A stretch of 64,000 nucleotides of DNA from Marinobacter sp. BGYM27 (GCA_025153445.1 JANZNS010000001.1:248001-312000), one strand, 5' to 3'. Numbered from the stretch's first letter, positions 45,610-55,563 are shown. Program-made: numbers and translations. The notes: generated by a model from the sequence alone, not told the origin.

Positions 45610-45791
45610 GCCGGGTGCCTCCTGTGTGTTCGACGCCAGAGAGACGTTCGCTACCATTCTTGTCCAGTCAGTGTACGTGCTGTGCACGCCGTTGGGTTAA
45701 AAAGTGCTCACTTGAAGAGTCTCGTGCCCCCTGTGCCATACTGAAAGTGCACATCATCACCTATTGAACCTGTTCTCGGATGGAGGTGTCT

Positions 45792-46007
45792 ATGTCAGAT
45801 CATCACGTCTACAAGAAAGTGGAAATTGTCGGCTCATCACGCACCAGCATTGAAGAGGCCATCAACAACGGGCTGGAGGAGTGCAGCAAAAGCATCAAGA
45901 ACATCGAGTGGTTTGAAGTGATCGAAACCCGAGGCCATGTGGAAGGTGGCAAGGTCGGGCATTATCAGGTGGTCATGAAGGTAGGGTTCCGGATTCAGAG
46001 CAGTTGA
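45792..46007 (+). CDS. Dodecin family flavin-binding protein
   Basis: A 71-residue protein of the dodecin family, small dodecameric flavin-storage proteins. Visible family features are the N-terminal HVYKKVEIVGSSRTSIEEAI, IEWFEVIETRGHV containing the flavin-stacking tryptophan, and a C-terminal strand HYQVVMKVGFRI. GGAGG lies six bases before the ATG at 45792; an ATG at 45780 overlaps this site and is less likely. A hairpin follows seven bases after the stop. Confidence 0.9.
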   Translation: MSDHHVYKKVEIVGSSRTSIEEAINNGLEECSKSIKNIEWFEVIETRGHVEGGKVGHYQVVMKVGFRIQSS

Positions 46008-46014
46008 TCCGGTC

Positions 46015-46062
46015 AAGCGCTTCAACCACACGTCTCATCCGAGCGCGTGTGGTTGAAAGCTT
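46015..46062. terminator. Long hairpin between dodecin and ABC exporter genes
   Basis: Perfect 12-bp stem TTCAACCACACG (46021-46032) / CGTGTGGTTGAA (46046-46057), extended by AAGC/GCTT across a small bulge. Only a short T-rich tail, so termination is likely but not certain. Confidence 0.65.
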
Positions 46063-46064
46063 TG

Positions 46065-47867
46065 TTATTGCGCTTTGGGCTGATTCATTGGGTCCATAGC
46101 GCCGGTTTGTACCTGCCATTGGGCGGCGTAGCGGCCACCCAAGGCGATGAGCTCATTGTGAGTGCCCCGTTCCTTCACCTGGCCGTCGTCGATAACCGCG
46201 ATCTGATCTGCGTGCACAATTGTCGACAGACGATGGGCGATCATGATCACCGTGCAGTGGTTACCGATGCGGCGGAGCGAGCGCTGGATGGCAGCTTCGG
46301 TTTCGTTATCAACGGCGCTGGTGGCTTCGTCGAGCACCAGAATGGGCGGGTTTTTGAGCAGTGCCCGAGCGAGTGACAAGCGCTGGCGTTGCCCGCCGGA
46401 CATTCGCACGCCGCGTTCACCGACCGCTGTATTGAGGCCGTCCTGGAGGCCACTGATAAATCCCCAGGCTTCTGCTGTGCGAGCGGCTTCGATTATCTCC
46501 TCTTCCGTTGCGTCGGGCTTGCCGTAGGCGATGTTTTCGCCAATCGATCCCTCGAACAGGTAGACGTCCTGACTGACCAGCCCGATGGACTGCCTTACCG
46601 ATCGCAGGCTGACATCGTGGATATCCTGTCCATCGATGCTGATACGACCGCTCTTGGCGTCGTAGAAACGCAATAATAGCTTGATGAGCGTCGACTTGCC
46701 GGAGCCGGTTGCGCCAACCAGGGCAAGCGTATGGCCGGCGGGTACGTCAAGGCTGATACCCCGGACACCGGCGCCGCTGTTGGCATATTCAAAGGCAACG
46801 TTATCGAAGCTGACAGTGCCTTTTACGGGTTGCGTCAGTGGCTTGTCTGCCTGATCGATCACGTGCACCGGCTCGGCCAGCAGATCCAGAATGCGACGTG
46901 TGCTGGCCATGGCGCGCTCGAAAAGATCAATCACCTGGGCAAGCCCCGTCATCGGCCAGAGCAGACGCTGGGTCAGAAAGACGAGCACACCATAAGCGCC
47001 CACATTCAGCGAGCCTTCGATCGCCATCATTCCCCCAACGATAAACGTGGCCAGAAAGCCGGCCAGCACCGCCATCCGGATAACCGGGATAAACGCGGAG
47101 CTGATGCGGATAGCCTTGCGGTTGGCCTCCACGTAGGCCTCACTGCTGGCGCGCAGCCGGTCTGCTTCACGTTGTTCGGAGGTGAAGCTTTTGATGGTCG
47201 CGATGCCGCCCAGGTTGTTGGCGAGGCGGCTGGACAGGTCGCCCACCTTTTCGCGCACATCGGCGTAAACCGGTCCGGCCTTGCGTTGGAAATAATAGGC
47301 GCCCCAGATGATCACCGGCACCGGTGTAAAAGCCAGTACGGCAACCAGTGGCGAAATCACGAAGAATACGGCACCGACCGCAATGACGGTTACCAGTACC
47401 TGAATCATTGCGTTGGCACCGCCATCCAGGAAGCGCTCAAGCTGATTGACGTCGTCATTCATGGTGGCGACCAGCTGGCCGGAGCTGCGTGACTCGAAGA
47501 AGTGCATGTCGAGCCGTTGGGCGTGCTCATAGGCATCCTGGCGCAGATCAGATTGCAGACGTTGCGCCAGATTGCGCCAAAGAATCTGGAACAGGTACTC
47601 AAACAGGGATTCCCCGGCCCAGATGATAAAGGTCAGGCCGCCCAGAATCAGGATCTGCTCTTCAGCGGAGGTGAAGCCAAGATGGGCGACAAAGCTCTCT
47701 TCCTTATTGACCACCACATCAATCGCAACCCCGATCAGGATTTCCGGCGCGATATCGAACAGCTTGTTAATGATGGAGCAGGTGGTTGCGGCGATAATAT
47801 GGCGGCGGTAGCCCCTGGCATAGCGCAGCAATCGACCGAGCGCCTGAAAACTGTTGGTACTGGACAT
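46065..47867 (-). CDS. ABC exporter, fused permease and ATPase (MsbA/MDR-like)
   Basis: A 600-residue half-transporter working as a homodimer. The membrane half has about six segments (about 30-320). The nucleotide-binding half has Walker A GATGSGKST, Q-loop VSQDVYLFEG, signature MSGGQRQRLSLARAL, Walker B ILVLDEATSAVD and the H-loop histidine in IAHRLST, all intact. Substrate unknown. ATG at 47867 has CGGAG six bases upstream; the frame extends to 47930 without support. Single gene. Confidence 0.92.
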   Translation of the reverse strand: MSSTNSFQALGRLLRYARGYRRHIIAATTCSIINKLFDIAPEILIGVAIDVVVNKEESFVAHLGFTSAEEQILILGGLTFIIWAGESLFEYLFQILWRNLAQRLQSDLRQDAYEHAQRLDMHFFESRSSGQLVATMNDDVNQLERFLDGGANAMIQVLVTVIAVGAVFFVISPLVAVLAFTPVPVIIWGAYYFQRKAGPVYADVREKVGDLSSRLANNLGGIATIKSFTSEQREADRLRASSEAYVEANRKAIRISSAFIPVIRMAVLAGFLATFIVGGMMAIEGSLNVGAYGVLVFLTQRLLWPMTGLAQVIDLFERAMASTRRILDLLAEPVHVIDQADKPLTQPVKGTVSFDNVAFEYANSGAGVRGISLDVPAGHTLALVGATGSGKSTLIKLLLRFYDAKSGRISIDGQDIHDVSLRSVRQSIGLVSQDVYLFEGSIGENIAYGKPDATEEEIIEAARTAEAWGFISGLQDGLNTAVGERGVRMSGGQRQRLSLARALLKNPPILVLDEATSAVDNETEAAIQRSLRRIGNHCTVIMIAHRLSTIVHADQIAVIDDGQVKERGTHNELIALGGRYAAQWQVQTGAMDPMNQPKAQ

Positions 47868-47993
47868 GGTATCTCCGGAAAATGAGCCGCCGCTGACGCC
47901 AGCAAACTGAGGCCGCAAAAATACAGGCATAGGGGAAACGTTGGAAGCCGGTAAGCCTAGCGGAAAACAGACAGCCTTAAAAGCGAATGATAA

Positions 47994-48455
47994 TCAGCCC
48001 TGGCGCTGGTTTGCGTGTTTTTGCATCCAGCTGTCAAGCTTGTCTGCGAAGGCTTTGCGATCAGACTGTGAAAAGCTGGACGGGCCGCCGGTCATCTGGC
48101 CGGCGTTACGCATCTCTTCCATAAAATTGCGCATCGCCAGCCGTTGGCGAATATTGTCAGGCGTGAACATTTCGCCTCTTGGGCTGATGGCATCGGCTCC
48201 GTTTTTGATAGCATCGGCGGCCAACGGAATATCCTGGGTGACCACCAGATCGCCAGTCGCCAGCAAGGCCACGATCTCATTGTCGGCCACGTCGAACCCC
48301 TGAGGGACTTGTCGTGTTTTGATATAAGCGGAGGACGGTACGCTTACCGACTGATTGGCGACAAATGTCACTTCGATTTTCCAGCGGTTCGCGGCGCGAC
48401 ACAGCATTTCCCTGATCACCACCGGACAGGCGTCGGCGTCAACCCAGACTGGCAT
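47994..48455 (-). CDS. yaiI: YaiI/YqxD family protein (DUF188)
   Basis: A 153-residue member of the DUF188 (UPF0178) family, a PIN-like fold of unknown activity. It begins VWVDADACPVVIREML, the signature, and contains GDLVVTQDIPLAADAIKNG and AISPRGEMFT, typical family blocks. The C-terminal GGPSSFSQSDRKAF is also conserved. It is a single gene divergent from the methyltransferase at 48662 with a 206-base spacer. Confidence 0.9.
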   Translation of the reverse strand: MPVWVDADACPVVIREMLCRAANRWKIEVTFVANQSVSVPSSAYIKTRQVPQGFDVADNEIVALLATGDLVVTQDIPLAADAIKNGADAISPRGEMFTPDNIRQRLAMRNFMEEMRNAGQMTGGPSSFSQSDRKAFADKLDSWMQKHANQRQG

Positions 48456-48585
48456 AATGAACTCTCCTGATAGAAAACAGCGTCAGGATACGCTTTTCGC
48501 CGCCATTCCTGTAGCGCAGGGGGCGGATATTACCGGCCGGTGTTGCGGGCCATTGTAACCCCACGGGTTTCGCGGACTTGTAACT

Positions 48586-48619
48586 GGCGCCGGTGATCAT
48601 GAGACTGTGTCACCGGGCC
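48586..48619. promoter_or_regulatory. Inverted repeat upstream of methyltransferase gene
   Basis: Perfect 7-bp arms CCGGTGA (48590-48596) and TCACCGG (48610-48616) separated by 13 bases, extended by GGC/GCC across one bulged base. It lacks a T-run and lies about 45 bases before the gene at 48662, so it may be an operator or leader hairpin. Confidence 0.35.
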
Positions 48620-48661
48620 GCCAAAGGCGTCATGTGTTAATCAGGAGCGATCAAAGACAGC

Positions 48662-49336
48662 ATGCAGACTTCCGTATCCACTCCCAATGCACCCGAATAC
48701 TGCACCGTTTGTCATGCCAGAGCGCTGACATTGCTGGAGGTTATTTCCAAGGTGCCCTATTGGCGATGCAATGACTGCGAAGCCACAATGATGGACCCGC
48801 ATCACTGGTTGTCGGCGGCGGAAGAGAAAGCGATTTACGATCTCCATGACAACAATCTGGATGATCCGGGCTATCAACGATTTCTGGAGAAGTTGATGGT
48901 GCCTTTGGTGGACCGTTTGCCGGATGAAGTGCATGGACTGGATTTTGGCTGCGGGCCCGGCCCTGCGCTGGCGCAGATGCTGTGCAGTGAGGGGATGGAA
49001 GTCTCGCTCTACGATCCGGTGTATCAGCCGGCAACTGACGTGCTGGAGCGCCAGTTCGATTTCATCACCTGTACCGAAGTGGCTGAGCACCTGCACGACC
49101 CGAAAGCCACCTTCCGGCAGCTGGACGGGCTATTGAAGCCCGGCGGATGGCTGGGGGTGATGACCTGTTTTCAGACCGACGATGCCCGTTTCGCCAACTG
49201 GCATTATCGCCGCGACCCGACCCATGTGGTGTTTTACCGGGAGGCGACGCTGGCGCGGATTGCCCAGGCCATGGGCTGGACACTGGAAATACCAGCCAAA
49301 GACGTCGCCCTGTTCCAGAAACCGCAGAAGGCCTGA
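48662..49336 (+). CDS. Methyltransferase with N-terminal zinc knuckle
   Basis: A 224-residue protein. The N-terminus has a four-cysteine zinc site (C14, C17, C36, C39). The rest is a class I SAM methyltransferase: LDFGCGPGPALAQML (motif I, about 94-108), FITCTEVAEHLHDP and LLKPGGWLGVMT. The substrate is unknown. AGGAG lies 14 bases before the ATG, rather far. It ends exactly where the opposing SRPBCC gene begins its stop: the two stops sit on the shared TGATCA. Confidence 0.8.
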   Translation: MQTSVSTPNAPEYCTVCHARALTLLEVISKVPYWRCNDCEATMMDPHHWLSAAEEKAIYDLHDNNLDDPGYQRFLEKLMVPLVDRLPDEVHGLDFGCGPGPALAQMLCSEGMEVSLYDPVYQPATDVLERQFDFITCTEVAEHLHDPKATFRQLDGLLKPGGWLGVMTCFQTDDARFANWHYRRDPTHVVFYREATLARIAQAMGWTLEIPAKDVALFQKPQKA

Positions 49337-49762
49337 TCAGGCCAGCTTTGGAATCCGCTTCATGCCGTTACGGATGGCCTGATCCAGTGCTGCGCTGATG
49401 ACCTTGCCACTGAACGGCACAATATCTTCAAACTCAATGGTGTAGTCCACAAAGGTCTGGCCGTCGATGTCCGAGAACAGGATACGGCCGATATGGTGCC
49501 GTATCGGGCTGAGGCTGGTGATGGTGTACTCGATCCGCTGGTCTGGCTCGAAGAGTGTGACGGTTTCTTCCAGGCCTATTGGGCCAATGCCGATCTTGCG
49601 AACCGACCCGACGCCGTTGGGGTCTGCCTGATCACTGTCCCTGATACGTTTAACCGGTGCGCCCAGCAATTTGCCGAAACGCTGGTGATCCGCGAATAGT
49701 GCAAAAACCTTCTCGCGCGGGACGCTGGTCTGTTCCTGAATCCTGATGCTGTACTTCGCCAT
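49337..49762 (-). CDS. SRPBCC (START-like) family protein
   Basis: A 141-residue SRPBCC-fold protein, a cradle for hydrophobic ligands. It opens with a polyketide-cyclase-like strand-helix (VPREKVFALFADHQRFGKLL) and continues with alternating strands (VGSVRKIGIGPIGLEETVTL, VDYTIEFEDIVPFSGK). Ligand unknown. The start at 49762 is preferred over in-frame ATG 49774, which has no ribosome-binding site. It abuts the methyltransferase gene tail to tail. Confidence 0.78.
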   Translation of the reverse strand: MAKYSIRIQEQTSVPREKVFALFADHQRFGKLLGAPVKRIRDSDQADPNGVGSVRKIGIGPIGLEETVTLFEPDQRIEYTITSLSPIRHHIGRILFSDIDGQTFVDYTIEFEDIVPFSGKVISAALDQAIRNGMKRIPKLA

Positions 49763-49870
49763 AGTGGTGTCCATTGTTGTTATGACGCTGCGGTGTCGCA
49801 ACGTTGTTAGAGCATGTCTGAGCCTACCCAGTTCTGCAGTTGAACAAAAGTGGTCATCTTAATTTGGCCC

Positions 49871-50746
49871 TCAATGCCGGTGCGTATGCCGGTAAGCCCG
49901 GGGCGACTCGCCCATGACTTTCTTGAACATGCGCGAAAAATAATAGCTGTCGTCATACCCGAGCGATTCGCTGACCGCGCGAAAAGTCAGGTCAGTTGTA
50001 TCCAGTAGTTGGCAGGCGCGCTCGACCTTCAAATGAATCAGGTGCTGAATCGGCGCCACGCCGGTGACTTCCCGGTATCGGGTTGCAAAATGGGCGGGGG
50101 ACAGGCCCGCCAGATCGGCCAGTTGCTCCAGCTTTATCCGTTCGCCCAATCTCTCCTTCATGAAGCCGTGGATGCTGTCCAGGTCGAGAGTATGTTGTTG
50201 CTCTTGCACATCGGCGCACAGGGGCACTGCTGCAAGCAGTTGTCGGAGTCGATTGGCAGCGTGAATCAGGCCATTGGGGCGGAAGCCGGTCTGTTGCACG
50301 CTCAGCAGTCCGTTAAAATCCACCAGCAGGCGCGGCTGCTGGCCGACGTGACGGATCAGCACCTGGTCCGAAAACCCCATCTGCTCGCGAAAGGCCGGTG
50401 CCAGTGCGCCGGTAAAATGCACCCAGTGCAGCGTCCAGGGCGCGTCCGGATCAGCTGAATAACGGTGGGCGGCGCCCTCGGGAATCAACAGAAGATCGCC
50501 GGCGTGCATCACGTAGGGTTGATCTTCTACGCTGACAAACGCGCGCCCCTCAGTGCAGTAAATCATCAGGTGATCGGTGTGGTGCTGGCGGTGCATATGG
50601 TGCCCCAGCGCCTGCCGGTAGTGGCCGAAAGCCAGTGGATACAGATCTTTTGTCAGCGGGTGAATGGCCAGCATCTGCGCCAGTCGGGGCGGAATAATGT
50701 AGCGGATACTATCCCGTGGCAGTGGCCATTGTGAGATCTGGGCCAT
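49871..50746 (-). CDS. mmsR: AraC-family regulator of valine catabolism (MmsR-like)
   Basis: A 291-residue AraC-type regulator. The N-terminal cupin-like ligand domain (about 20-170) includes HAGDLLLIPEGAAHRYS. The C-terminal double helix-turn-helix (about 190-288) has LADLAGLSPAHFATRYREVT and VSESLGYDDSYYFSRMFKKV. In Pseudomonas MmsR is an AraC regulator encoded beside and divergent from mmsAB; this gene has the same relation to mmsA here (178-base spacer). The inducer there is 3-hydroxyisobutyrate. CGGAG lies six bases before the ATG. Confidence 0.85.
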   Translation of the reverse strand: MAQISQWPLPRDSIRYIIPPRLAQMLAIHPLTKDLYPLAFGHYRQALGHHMHRQHHTDHLMIYCTEGRAFVSVEDQPYVMHAGDLLLIPEGAAHRYSADPDAPWTLHWVHFTGALAPAFREQMGFSDQVLIRHVGQQPRLLVDFNGLLSVQQTGFRPNGLIHAANRLRQLLAAVPLCADVQEQQHTLDLDSIHGFMKERLGERIKLEQLADLAGLSPAHFATRYREVTGVAPIQHLIHLKVERACQLLDTTDLTFRAVSESLGYDDSYYFSRMFKKVMGESPRAYRHTHRH

Positions 50747-50924
50747 AGAAACTCCGGTTGCTCTGTAATCTAAAAATAGTCCATCACGAGCGAAATTTAG
50801 TCAATCTTTGGTGGCGAATTCCTGTGCTAGCATCAGTGAAAGTTCAGGCTGATCCGGTGCCTTGAACAGGCTTGTCCGGACCAGCCCACCATTGCCATCG
50901 ACAAAAACAATCAGGGGTTGGATC

Positions 50925-52415
50925 ATGAAGAAAGTGCCACTTTTTATTGAAGGTGAATTCCGCCAGAGCACCACGCAGGAATGGATTGACGTTACCAATC
51001 CGGCTACCAACGAGGTGATCGCGCAGGTGCCTTGTGCCACAGATGATGAAATGCAGCTGGCGATCAAGAATGCCGGTGAAGCATTCAAGGCATGGCGTGA
51101 GGTTCCGGTATCCGAGCGGGCCCGCCTGATGATGCGCTACCAGGCACTTCTCAAAGAGCATCACGACGAGATTGCCGAAATTCTGTCCCAGGAAACCGGT
51201 AAAACCTTCGAAGACGCGAAAGGCGACGTCTGGCGCGGTATCGAAGTGGTCGAGCACGCGGCTAATATTCCATCCATGATGATGGGCGAAACCGTAGAGA
51301 ATGTTGCCCGCGAAATTGATACCTACTCGTTTACCCAGCCTCTGGGTGTGTGCGCCGGTATTACGCCTTTCAACTTCCCTGCAATGATTCCGCTGTGGAT
51401 GTTCCCAATGGCCATCGCCAGCGGTAACACCTTTATCCTGAAACCGTCCGAGCAGGATCCACTGACGCCGACGCGACTGGCGGAGCTGTTTGAACAAGCC
51501 GGCGCGCCTAAAGGCGTACTCCAGGTGGTGCACGGCGCCAAGGCTCAGGTAGACACACTGCTGACGGACCCGGCGATCAAGGCCGTGTCATTTGTCGGCT
51601 CCGTACCTGTCGGTCGTTATATCTACGAAACCGGTACCCGCAACATGAAACGGGTCCAGAGCTTTGCCGGTGCCAAAAACCACATGGTTATCATGCCGGA
51701 CGCTGACAAGCAGCAAGTGGTCAATGCCTTGGTCGGCGCGTCTGTCGGCGCTGCGGGCCAGCGTTGCATGGCGATTTCGGTGGCGGTGTTTGTGGGTGCT
51801 GCACAAGAGTGGATTCCTGAAGTGAAGGAAGCCCTTGCCAAAGTGCGCCCCGGAGCCTGGGACGATGCGGGCGCCAGCTACGGCCCGGTCATCAGCCCGA
51901 AAGCGAAAGAGCGTGTGGAGCAGTTGATCAGCCAGGGTGAAGCGGAAGGTGCCCGTCTGTTGCTGGATGGCCGTAACTGTCAGGTTGATGGCCTGCCAGA
52001 CGGCAACTGGGTTGGCCCAACGCTGTTTGCCGGTGTGAAGCCGGAAATGAGCATCTACAAGGAAGAAATCTTCGGGCCGGTGCTGAACTGCATGGAAGTT
52101 GGCAGCCTTGAAGAGGCGATCAGCCTGGTCAACGACAGCCCATACGGCAATGGCACCTCAATCTTCACCAGCTCCGGCGGTGCGGCGCGTCGTTATCAGC
52201 ACGAAATCGAAGTAGGGCAGGTCGGGATCAATATTCCGATTCCTGTGCCGCTGCCGTTCTTCTCGTTCACCGGCTGGAAAGGATCGTTCTACGGCGACCA
52301 GCATGCCTACGGCAAACAGGCGGTGAAGTTCTACACCGAAACCAAAACCATCACCGCACGCTGGTTCTCGAGCGAAGCGGTGGACGGACCCAACTTTTCG
52401 ATCAAAATGCAGTAA
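50925..52415 (+). CDS. mmsA: CoA-acylating methylmalonate-semialdehyde dehydrogenase
   Basis: Converts (methyl)malonate semialdehyde to propionyl- or acetyl-CoA with NAD and CoA; last step of valine and beta-alanine breakdown. The 496-residue aldehyde dehydrogenase fold has [17 protein letters not shown], the NAD motif FVGSVPVG and the catalytic cysteine in GQRCMAIS (about residue 285). The MmsA-typical [17 protein letters not shown] is present. ATG at 50925 has AGGGG upstream; the frame extends to 50862 without support. It begins the valine operon. Confidence 0.94.
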   Translation: MKKVPLFIEGEFRQSTTQEWIDVTNPATNEVIAQVPCATDDEMQLAIKNAGEAFKAWREVPVSERARLMMRYQALLKEHHDEIAEILSQETGKTFEDAKGDVWRGIEVVEHAANIPSMMMGETVENVAREIDTYSFTQPLGVCAGITPFNFPAMIPLWMFPMAIASGNTFILKPSEQDPLTPTRLAELFEQAGAPKGVLQVVHGAKAQVDTLLTDPAIKAVSFVGSVPVGRYIYETGTRNMKRVQSFAGAKNHMVIMPDADKQQVVNALVGASVGAAGQRCMAISVAVFVGAAQEWIPEVKEALAKVRPGAWDDAGASYGPVISPKAKERVEQLISQGEAEGARLLLDGRNCQVDGLPDGNWVGPTLFAGVKPEMSIYKEEIFGPVLNCMEVGSLEEAISLVNDSPYGNGTSIFTSSGGAARRYQHEIEVGQVGINIPIPVPLPFFSFTGWKGSFYGDQHAYGKQAVKFYTETKTITARWFSSEAVDGPNFSIKMQ

Positions 52416-52430
52416 CAGCAGGTAAGAGCG

Positions 52431-53597
52431 ATGGATTTCGAACTTAACGAAGACCAGATCGCCTACCGGGATGCCGCCAAAGCCTTCGCTGAGAAGGCAA
52501 TGGCGCCCCACGCTGCGGACTGGGATATCGACCATACCTTTCCGGTTGATGTGATCCGCGAGGCGGGCCAGCTGGGGTTTTGTGGCATCTACACGCCTGA
52601 AGCCCAGGGTGGCATGGGCCTGTCACGGCTGGATACGTCGGTCATTGTTGAAGAGCTGGCAGCGGCCTGCCCGTCAACAGCGGCGTACATCACCATTCAC
52701 AACATGGCCACCTGGATGGTGGCCAAGTTCGGCAACGAGACCGTGCAGAATGACATTGCGCCGCGCATGGCCAGCGGCGAATGGCTCGCGTCTTATTGCC
52801 TGACGGAGCCCGGCGCGGGATCGGACGCGGCCAACCTGCAAACCAAAGCGGTTCGCGATGGTGATGTCTACCGGTTGACCGGCTCCAAGGTGTTCATATC
52901 CGGCGGTGGCGCCACCCAGATGCTGGTGGTTATGGCACGCACGGGCGAGCAGGGCAGCGGAGCCAAAGGTATCTCGGCCTTTGTTGTGCCTGCGGATTCC
53001 GATGGCATTCACTACGGTAAATCAGAAGACAAGATGGGATGGCACAGCCAGCCCACCCGCCAGATCAGTTTCGACAATGTTGAAGTGCCCGCGATGAATC
53101 GTCTTGGTGACGAAGGCGAAGGCTTTCGTATTGCCATGAAAGGGCTCGACGGCGGTCGTTTGAATATCGCGACCTGCTCGCTCGGTGGCGCTCAGGCTGC
53201 ATTGCAGCGGTCCCGGGATTATCTGCAGGAGCGCTCCCAGTTTGGGGCGCCGCTGGCCACCTTCCAGGCGTTGCAGTTCCGGCTGGCGGATATGGTGACG
53301 CATCTCGTTGCGGCGCGGCAGATGGTCCGTTTGGGGGCCTGGAAGCTGGATCAAGCCGATCCGGAAGCGACGCTTCATTGCGCCATGGCCAAGCGTTTCG
53401 CGACCGATGCCTGTTTTGATGTCTGCAACGAAGCCCTGCAGTTGCACGGGGGCTATGGCTATATCCGCGAATACCCACTTGAACGTTATGTTCGGGATTT
53501 GCGTGTTCATCAGATTCTGGAAGGCACCAACGAAATTATGCGTTTGATCATTGCCCGTCGAGCATTGGACACGGGCGTGGTTGAAGCTATCCGATAA
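52431..53597 (+). CDS. Acyl-CoA dehydrogenase, probably isobutyryl-CoA
   Basis: FAD enzyme of 388 residues catalysing alpha,beta-dehydrogenation of a short branched acyl-CoA. Family motifs are YCLTEPGAGSDAANLQT, SGSKVFISGG-type loop and LQLHGGYGYIREYPLERYVRD; the base glutamate is in ILEGTNEIMR. Position between mmsA and the enoyl-CoA hydratase (15 and 12 base gaps) suggests isobutyryl-CoA as substrate; 2-methylbutyryl-CoA is an alternative. AGGTAAG lies upstream of the ATG. Confidence 0.88.
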   Translation: MDFELNEDQIAYRDAAKAFAEKAMAPHAADWDIDHTFPVDVIREAGQLGFCGIYTPEAQGGMGLSRLDTSVIVEELAAACPSTAAYITIHNMATWMVAKFGNETVQNDIAPRMASGEWLASYCLTEPGAGSDAANLQTKAVRDGDVYRLTGSKVFISGGGATQMLVVMARTGEQGSGAKGISAFVVPADSDGIHYGKSEDKMGWHSQPTRQISFDNVEVPAMNRLGDEGEGFRIAMKGLDGGRLNIATCSLGGAQAALQRSRDYLQERSQFGAPLATFQALQFRLADMVTHLVAARQMVRLGAWKLDQADPEATLHCAMAKRFATDACFDVCNEALQLHGGYGYIREYPLERYVRDLRVHQILEGTNEIMRLIIARRALDTGVVEAIR

Positions 53598-53609
53598 GGG
53601 AGTCATTGA

Positions 53610-54389
53610 ATGAGTGACATGATTCAGCTGGAAAAACGCGGCCACATCGCCGTGCTGACCATTAACAATCCGCCGGCCAACACCTGGACTGAGGAGTCGT
53701 TGGCGGCACTGACCGAAACCATCGAATCCCTGAACACGGATCGCGATGTGTTCGCGCTGGTCGTCACCGGGCAGGGGGAGAAATTCTTCTCGGCCGGTGC
53801 CGATCTCAAATCCTTTGCCGATGGCGACATTGACCGGGCGAACCGCATGGCGCAAGCCTTTGGCAAGGCGTTCGCGACCTTGACCCGGTTCCGTGGTGTT
53901 TCAATTGCGGCTATCAACGGCTATGCCATGGGCGGTGGGCTTGAGTGCGCACTGGCCTGTGATCTCCGGATCGCTGAAGAGCAGGCGCAGATGGCGCTGC
54001 CGGAAGCCGGTGTTGGCCTGCTGCCATGCGCCGGCGGCACCCAGAACCTGCCCCTGCTGGTTGGCGAAGGCTGGGCCAAACGGATGATTCTGTGCGGCGA
54101 GCGCGTGAAGGCTGACAAGGCCCTGGCCATCGGGCTGGTGGAAGAAGTCGTGCCGACCGGACAGTCGCTTGAGAGTGCGCTAAAACTGGCAGAAGGCGCT
54201 TGTAAGCAGAGTCCGTCGTCGATAGCGCGCAGCAAAACACTGATTATGAGCGCCCGTGAAGGCCGGTCCCAGTCCGACGGTTGGCGCATGGAGCGCGAGC
54301 TGTTCATCGAGCTGTTCTCTACCGAAGACCAGCGCGAAGGCGTCAATGCGTTTCTGGACAAACGCACACCGGAATGGAAGAACCGATAA
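53610..54389 (+). CDS. Enoyl-CoA hydratase/isomerase family protein
   Basis: Crotonase-fold protein of 259 residues, likely hydrating methacrylyl-CoA in valine breakdown. The oxyanion-hole glycine is in SAGADLKSF and the second in MGGGLECALACDLRIAE; the catalytic-loop sequence PEAGVGLLPCAGGTQ has glutamate in the position of the second catalytic acid. GGAG lies seven bases before the start. The stop is adjacent to the next frame's possible ATG at 54390. Confidence 0.87.
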   Translation: MSDMIQLEKRGHIAVLTINNPPANTWTEESLAALTETIESLNTDRDVFALVVTGQGEKFFSAGADLKSFADGDIDRANRMAQAFGKAFATLTRFRGVSIAAINGYAMGGGLECALACDLRIAEEQAQMALPEAGVGLLPCAGGTQNLPLLVGEGWAKRMILCGERVKADKALAIGLVEEVVPTGQSLESALKLAEGACKQSPSSIARSKTLIMSAREGRSQSDGWRMERELFIELFSTEDQREGVNAFLDKRTPEWKNR

Positions 54390-54410
54390 ATGCCGCAGGC
54401 AGGAGACACC

Positions 54411-55496
54411 ATGAACGATCAGTCGATTGAATTTGAAGAGTTGCTGGCCAGCGGTGGCAAGGTCATCGGTCTGGCACGACTGAACCAGCCGAAAGCATTG
54501 AACTCCATCTCGCTGGCTATGATCCGGGCGCTGCACGAAAAGCTGAACCAGTGGGAAAACCGCCCCGATATCGCTGCGGTTTGGCTTGAAGGCGCGGGAG
54601 AAAAGGCTTTCTGTGCCGGTGGAGATATCGTTGCGCTCTACCGCTCCATGACCGAACACAGTGATCATCGCCAGTCCGATGAGGGCGTGGCTTTTTTCAC
54701 CGAGGAATACGAACTGGATTACCAGATCCATACCTATACCAAGCCGATCATTGTCTGGGGCAACGGTATTGTGATGGGCGGCGGTGTCGGTTTGCTGGCG
54801 GGCGCGTCCTATCGCGTCGTAACTGAAAACTCCAGGGTCGCGATGCCCGAAGTTACCATCGGCTTGTATCCGGATGTTGGCGCCAGCTGGTTTCTGAACC
54901 GGATGCCGGGGCGTTCCGGTTTGTTCCTTGGCCTGAGCGGTGCCCATATGAATGCGGCTGACGCCTGTTTTGCCGGGTTTGCGGATCGGGTGATTGCCCA
55001 TGATCACAAGGCACAGGTGCTGGATAGCTTGCAGCGCTCAGAGATGCTGTCAGATCGCGCCCATCTCGCCGTCAGTGATGTGTTGCGTGAATTTGAGCAG
55101 GAGTCTGCGCGCGTTCGACCTGAATCTGAACTGCGGCGTCTGCTGGATGACATCAACCGACTGACGGATGCCAATACACTAAGCGAAATTGCGGCCCGGA
55201 TTGCTGCTTACGATGGCGACGAACCGCTCTTCCAGAAGGCGGCCAAGGTCGTGAGTGCAGGCTCCCCGACGTCCATGGCGATTTTCGAGCGACAGCTACA
55301 GGAAACCCGTCATGACAGTTTGGCTCAGGTGTTTGAAAAGGAGCTGAAGTTGTCAATCCGCTGCCTCGAGAAAGGCGAATTTGCGGAAGGTGTACGTGCG
55401 CTGCTGATTGATAAAGACAAGCAGCCACGTTGGCGTTATTCCTCGCTGGAAGGCATGGATCAGAACTGGATCGACGGTTTTTTCGATCACGCCTGA
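54411..55496 (+). CDS. 3-hydroxyisobutyryl-CoA hydrolase
   Basis: Crotonase-superfamily hydrolase of 361 residues that frees 3-hydroxyisobutyrate from CoA, preventing build-up of methacrylyl-CoA. AFCAGGDIVALY, MGGGVGLLAGASYRVV and PEVTIGLYPDVGASWFL are the HIBCH signatures, and the C-terminal extension of about 100 residues distinguishes it from simple hydratases. Start is ATG at 54411 (AGGAG six bases upstream) rather than the ATG at 54390. The next gene, mmsB, would use the product. Confidence 0.9.
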   Translation: MNDQSIEFEELLASGGKVIGLARLNQPKALNSISLAMIRALHEKLNQWENRPDIAAVWLEGAGEKAFCAGGDIVALYRSMTEHSDHRQSDEGVAFFTEEYELDYQIHTYTKPIIVWGNGIVMGGGVGLLAGASYRVVTENSRVAMPEVTIGLYPDVGASWFLNRMPGRSGLFLGLSGAHMNAADACFAGFADRVIAHDHKAQVLDSLQRSEMLSDRAHLAVSDVLREFEQESARVRPESELRRLLDDINRLTDANTLSEIAARIAAYDGDEPLFQKAAKVVSAGSPTSMAIFERQLQETRHDSLAQVFEKELKLSIRCLEKGEFAEGVRALLIDKDKQPRWRYSSLEGMDQNWIDGFFDHA

Positions 55497-55563
55497 ACGC
55501 ATCCATCGATAGACAGTAGCCGATATAAAACGGCCGATACACAACAACAAAAGGAACAGCCAA

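Noticed and set aside
54180..55007. 275-codon open frame antisense to the HIBCH gene
   Set aside because: Overlaps two well-supported valine genes and lacks domain features.
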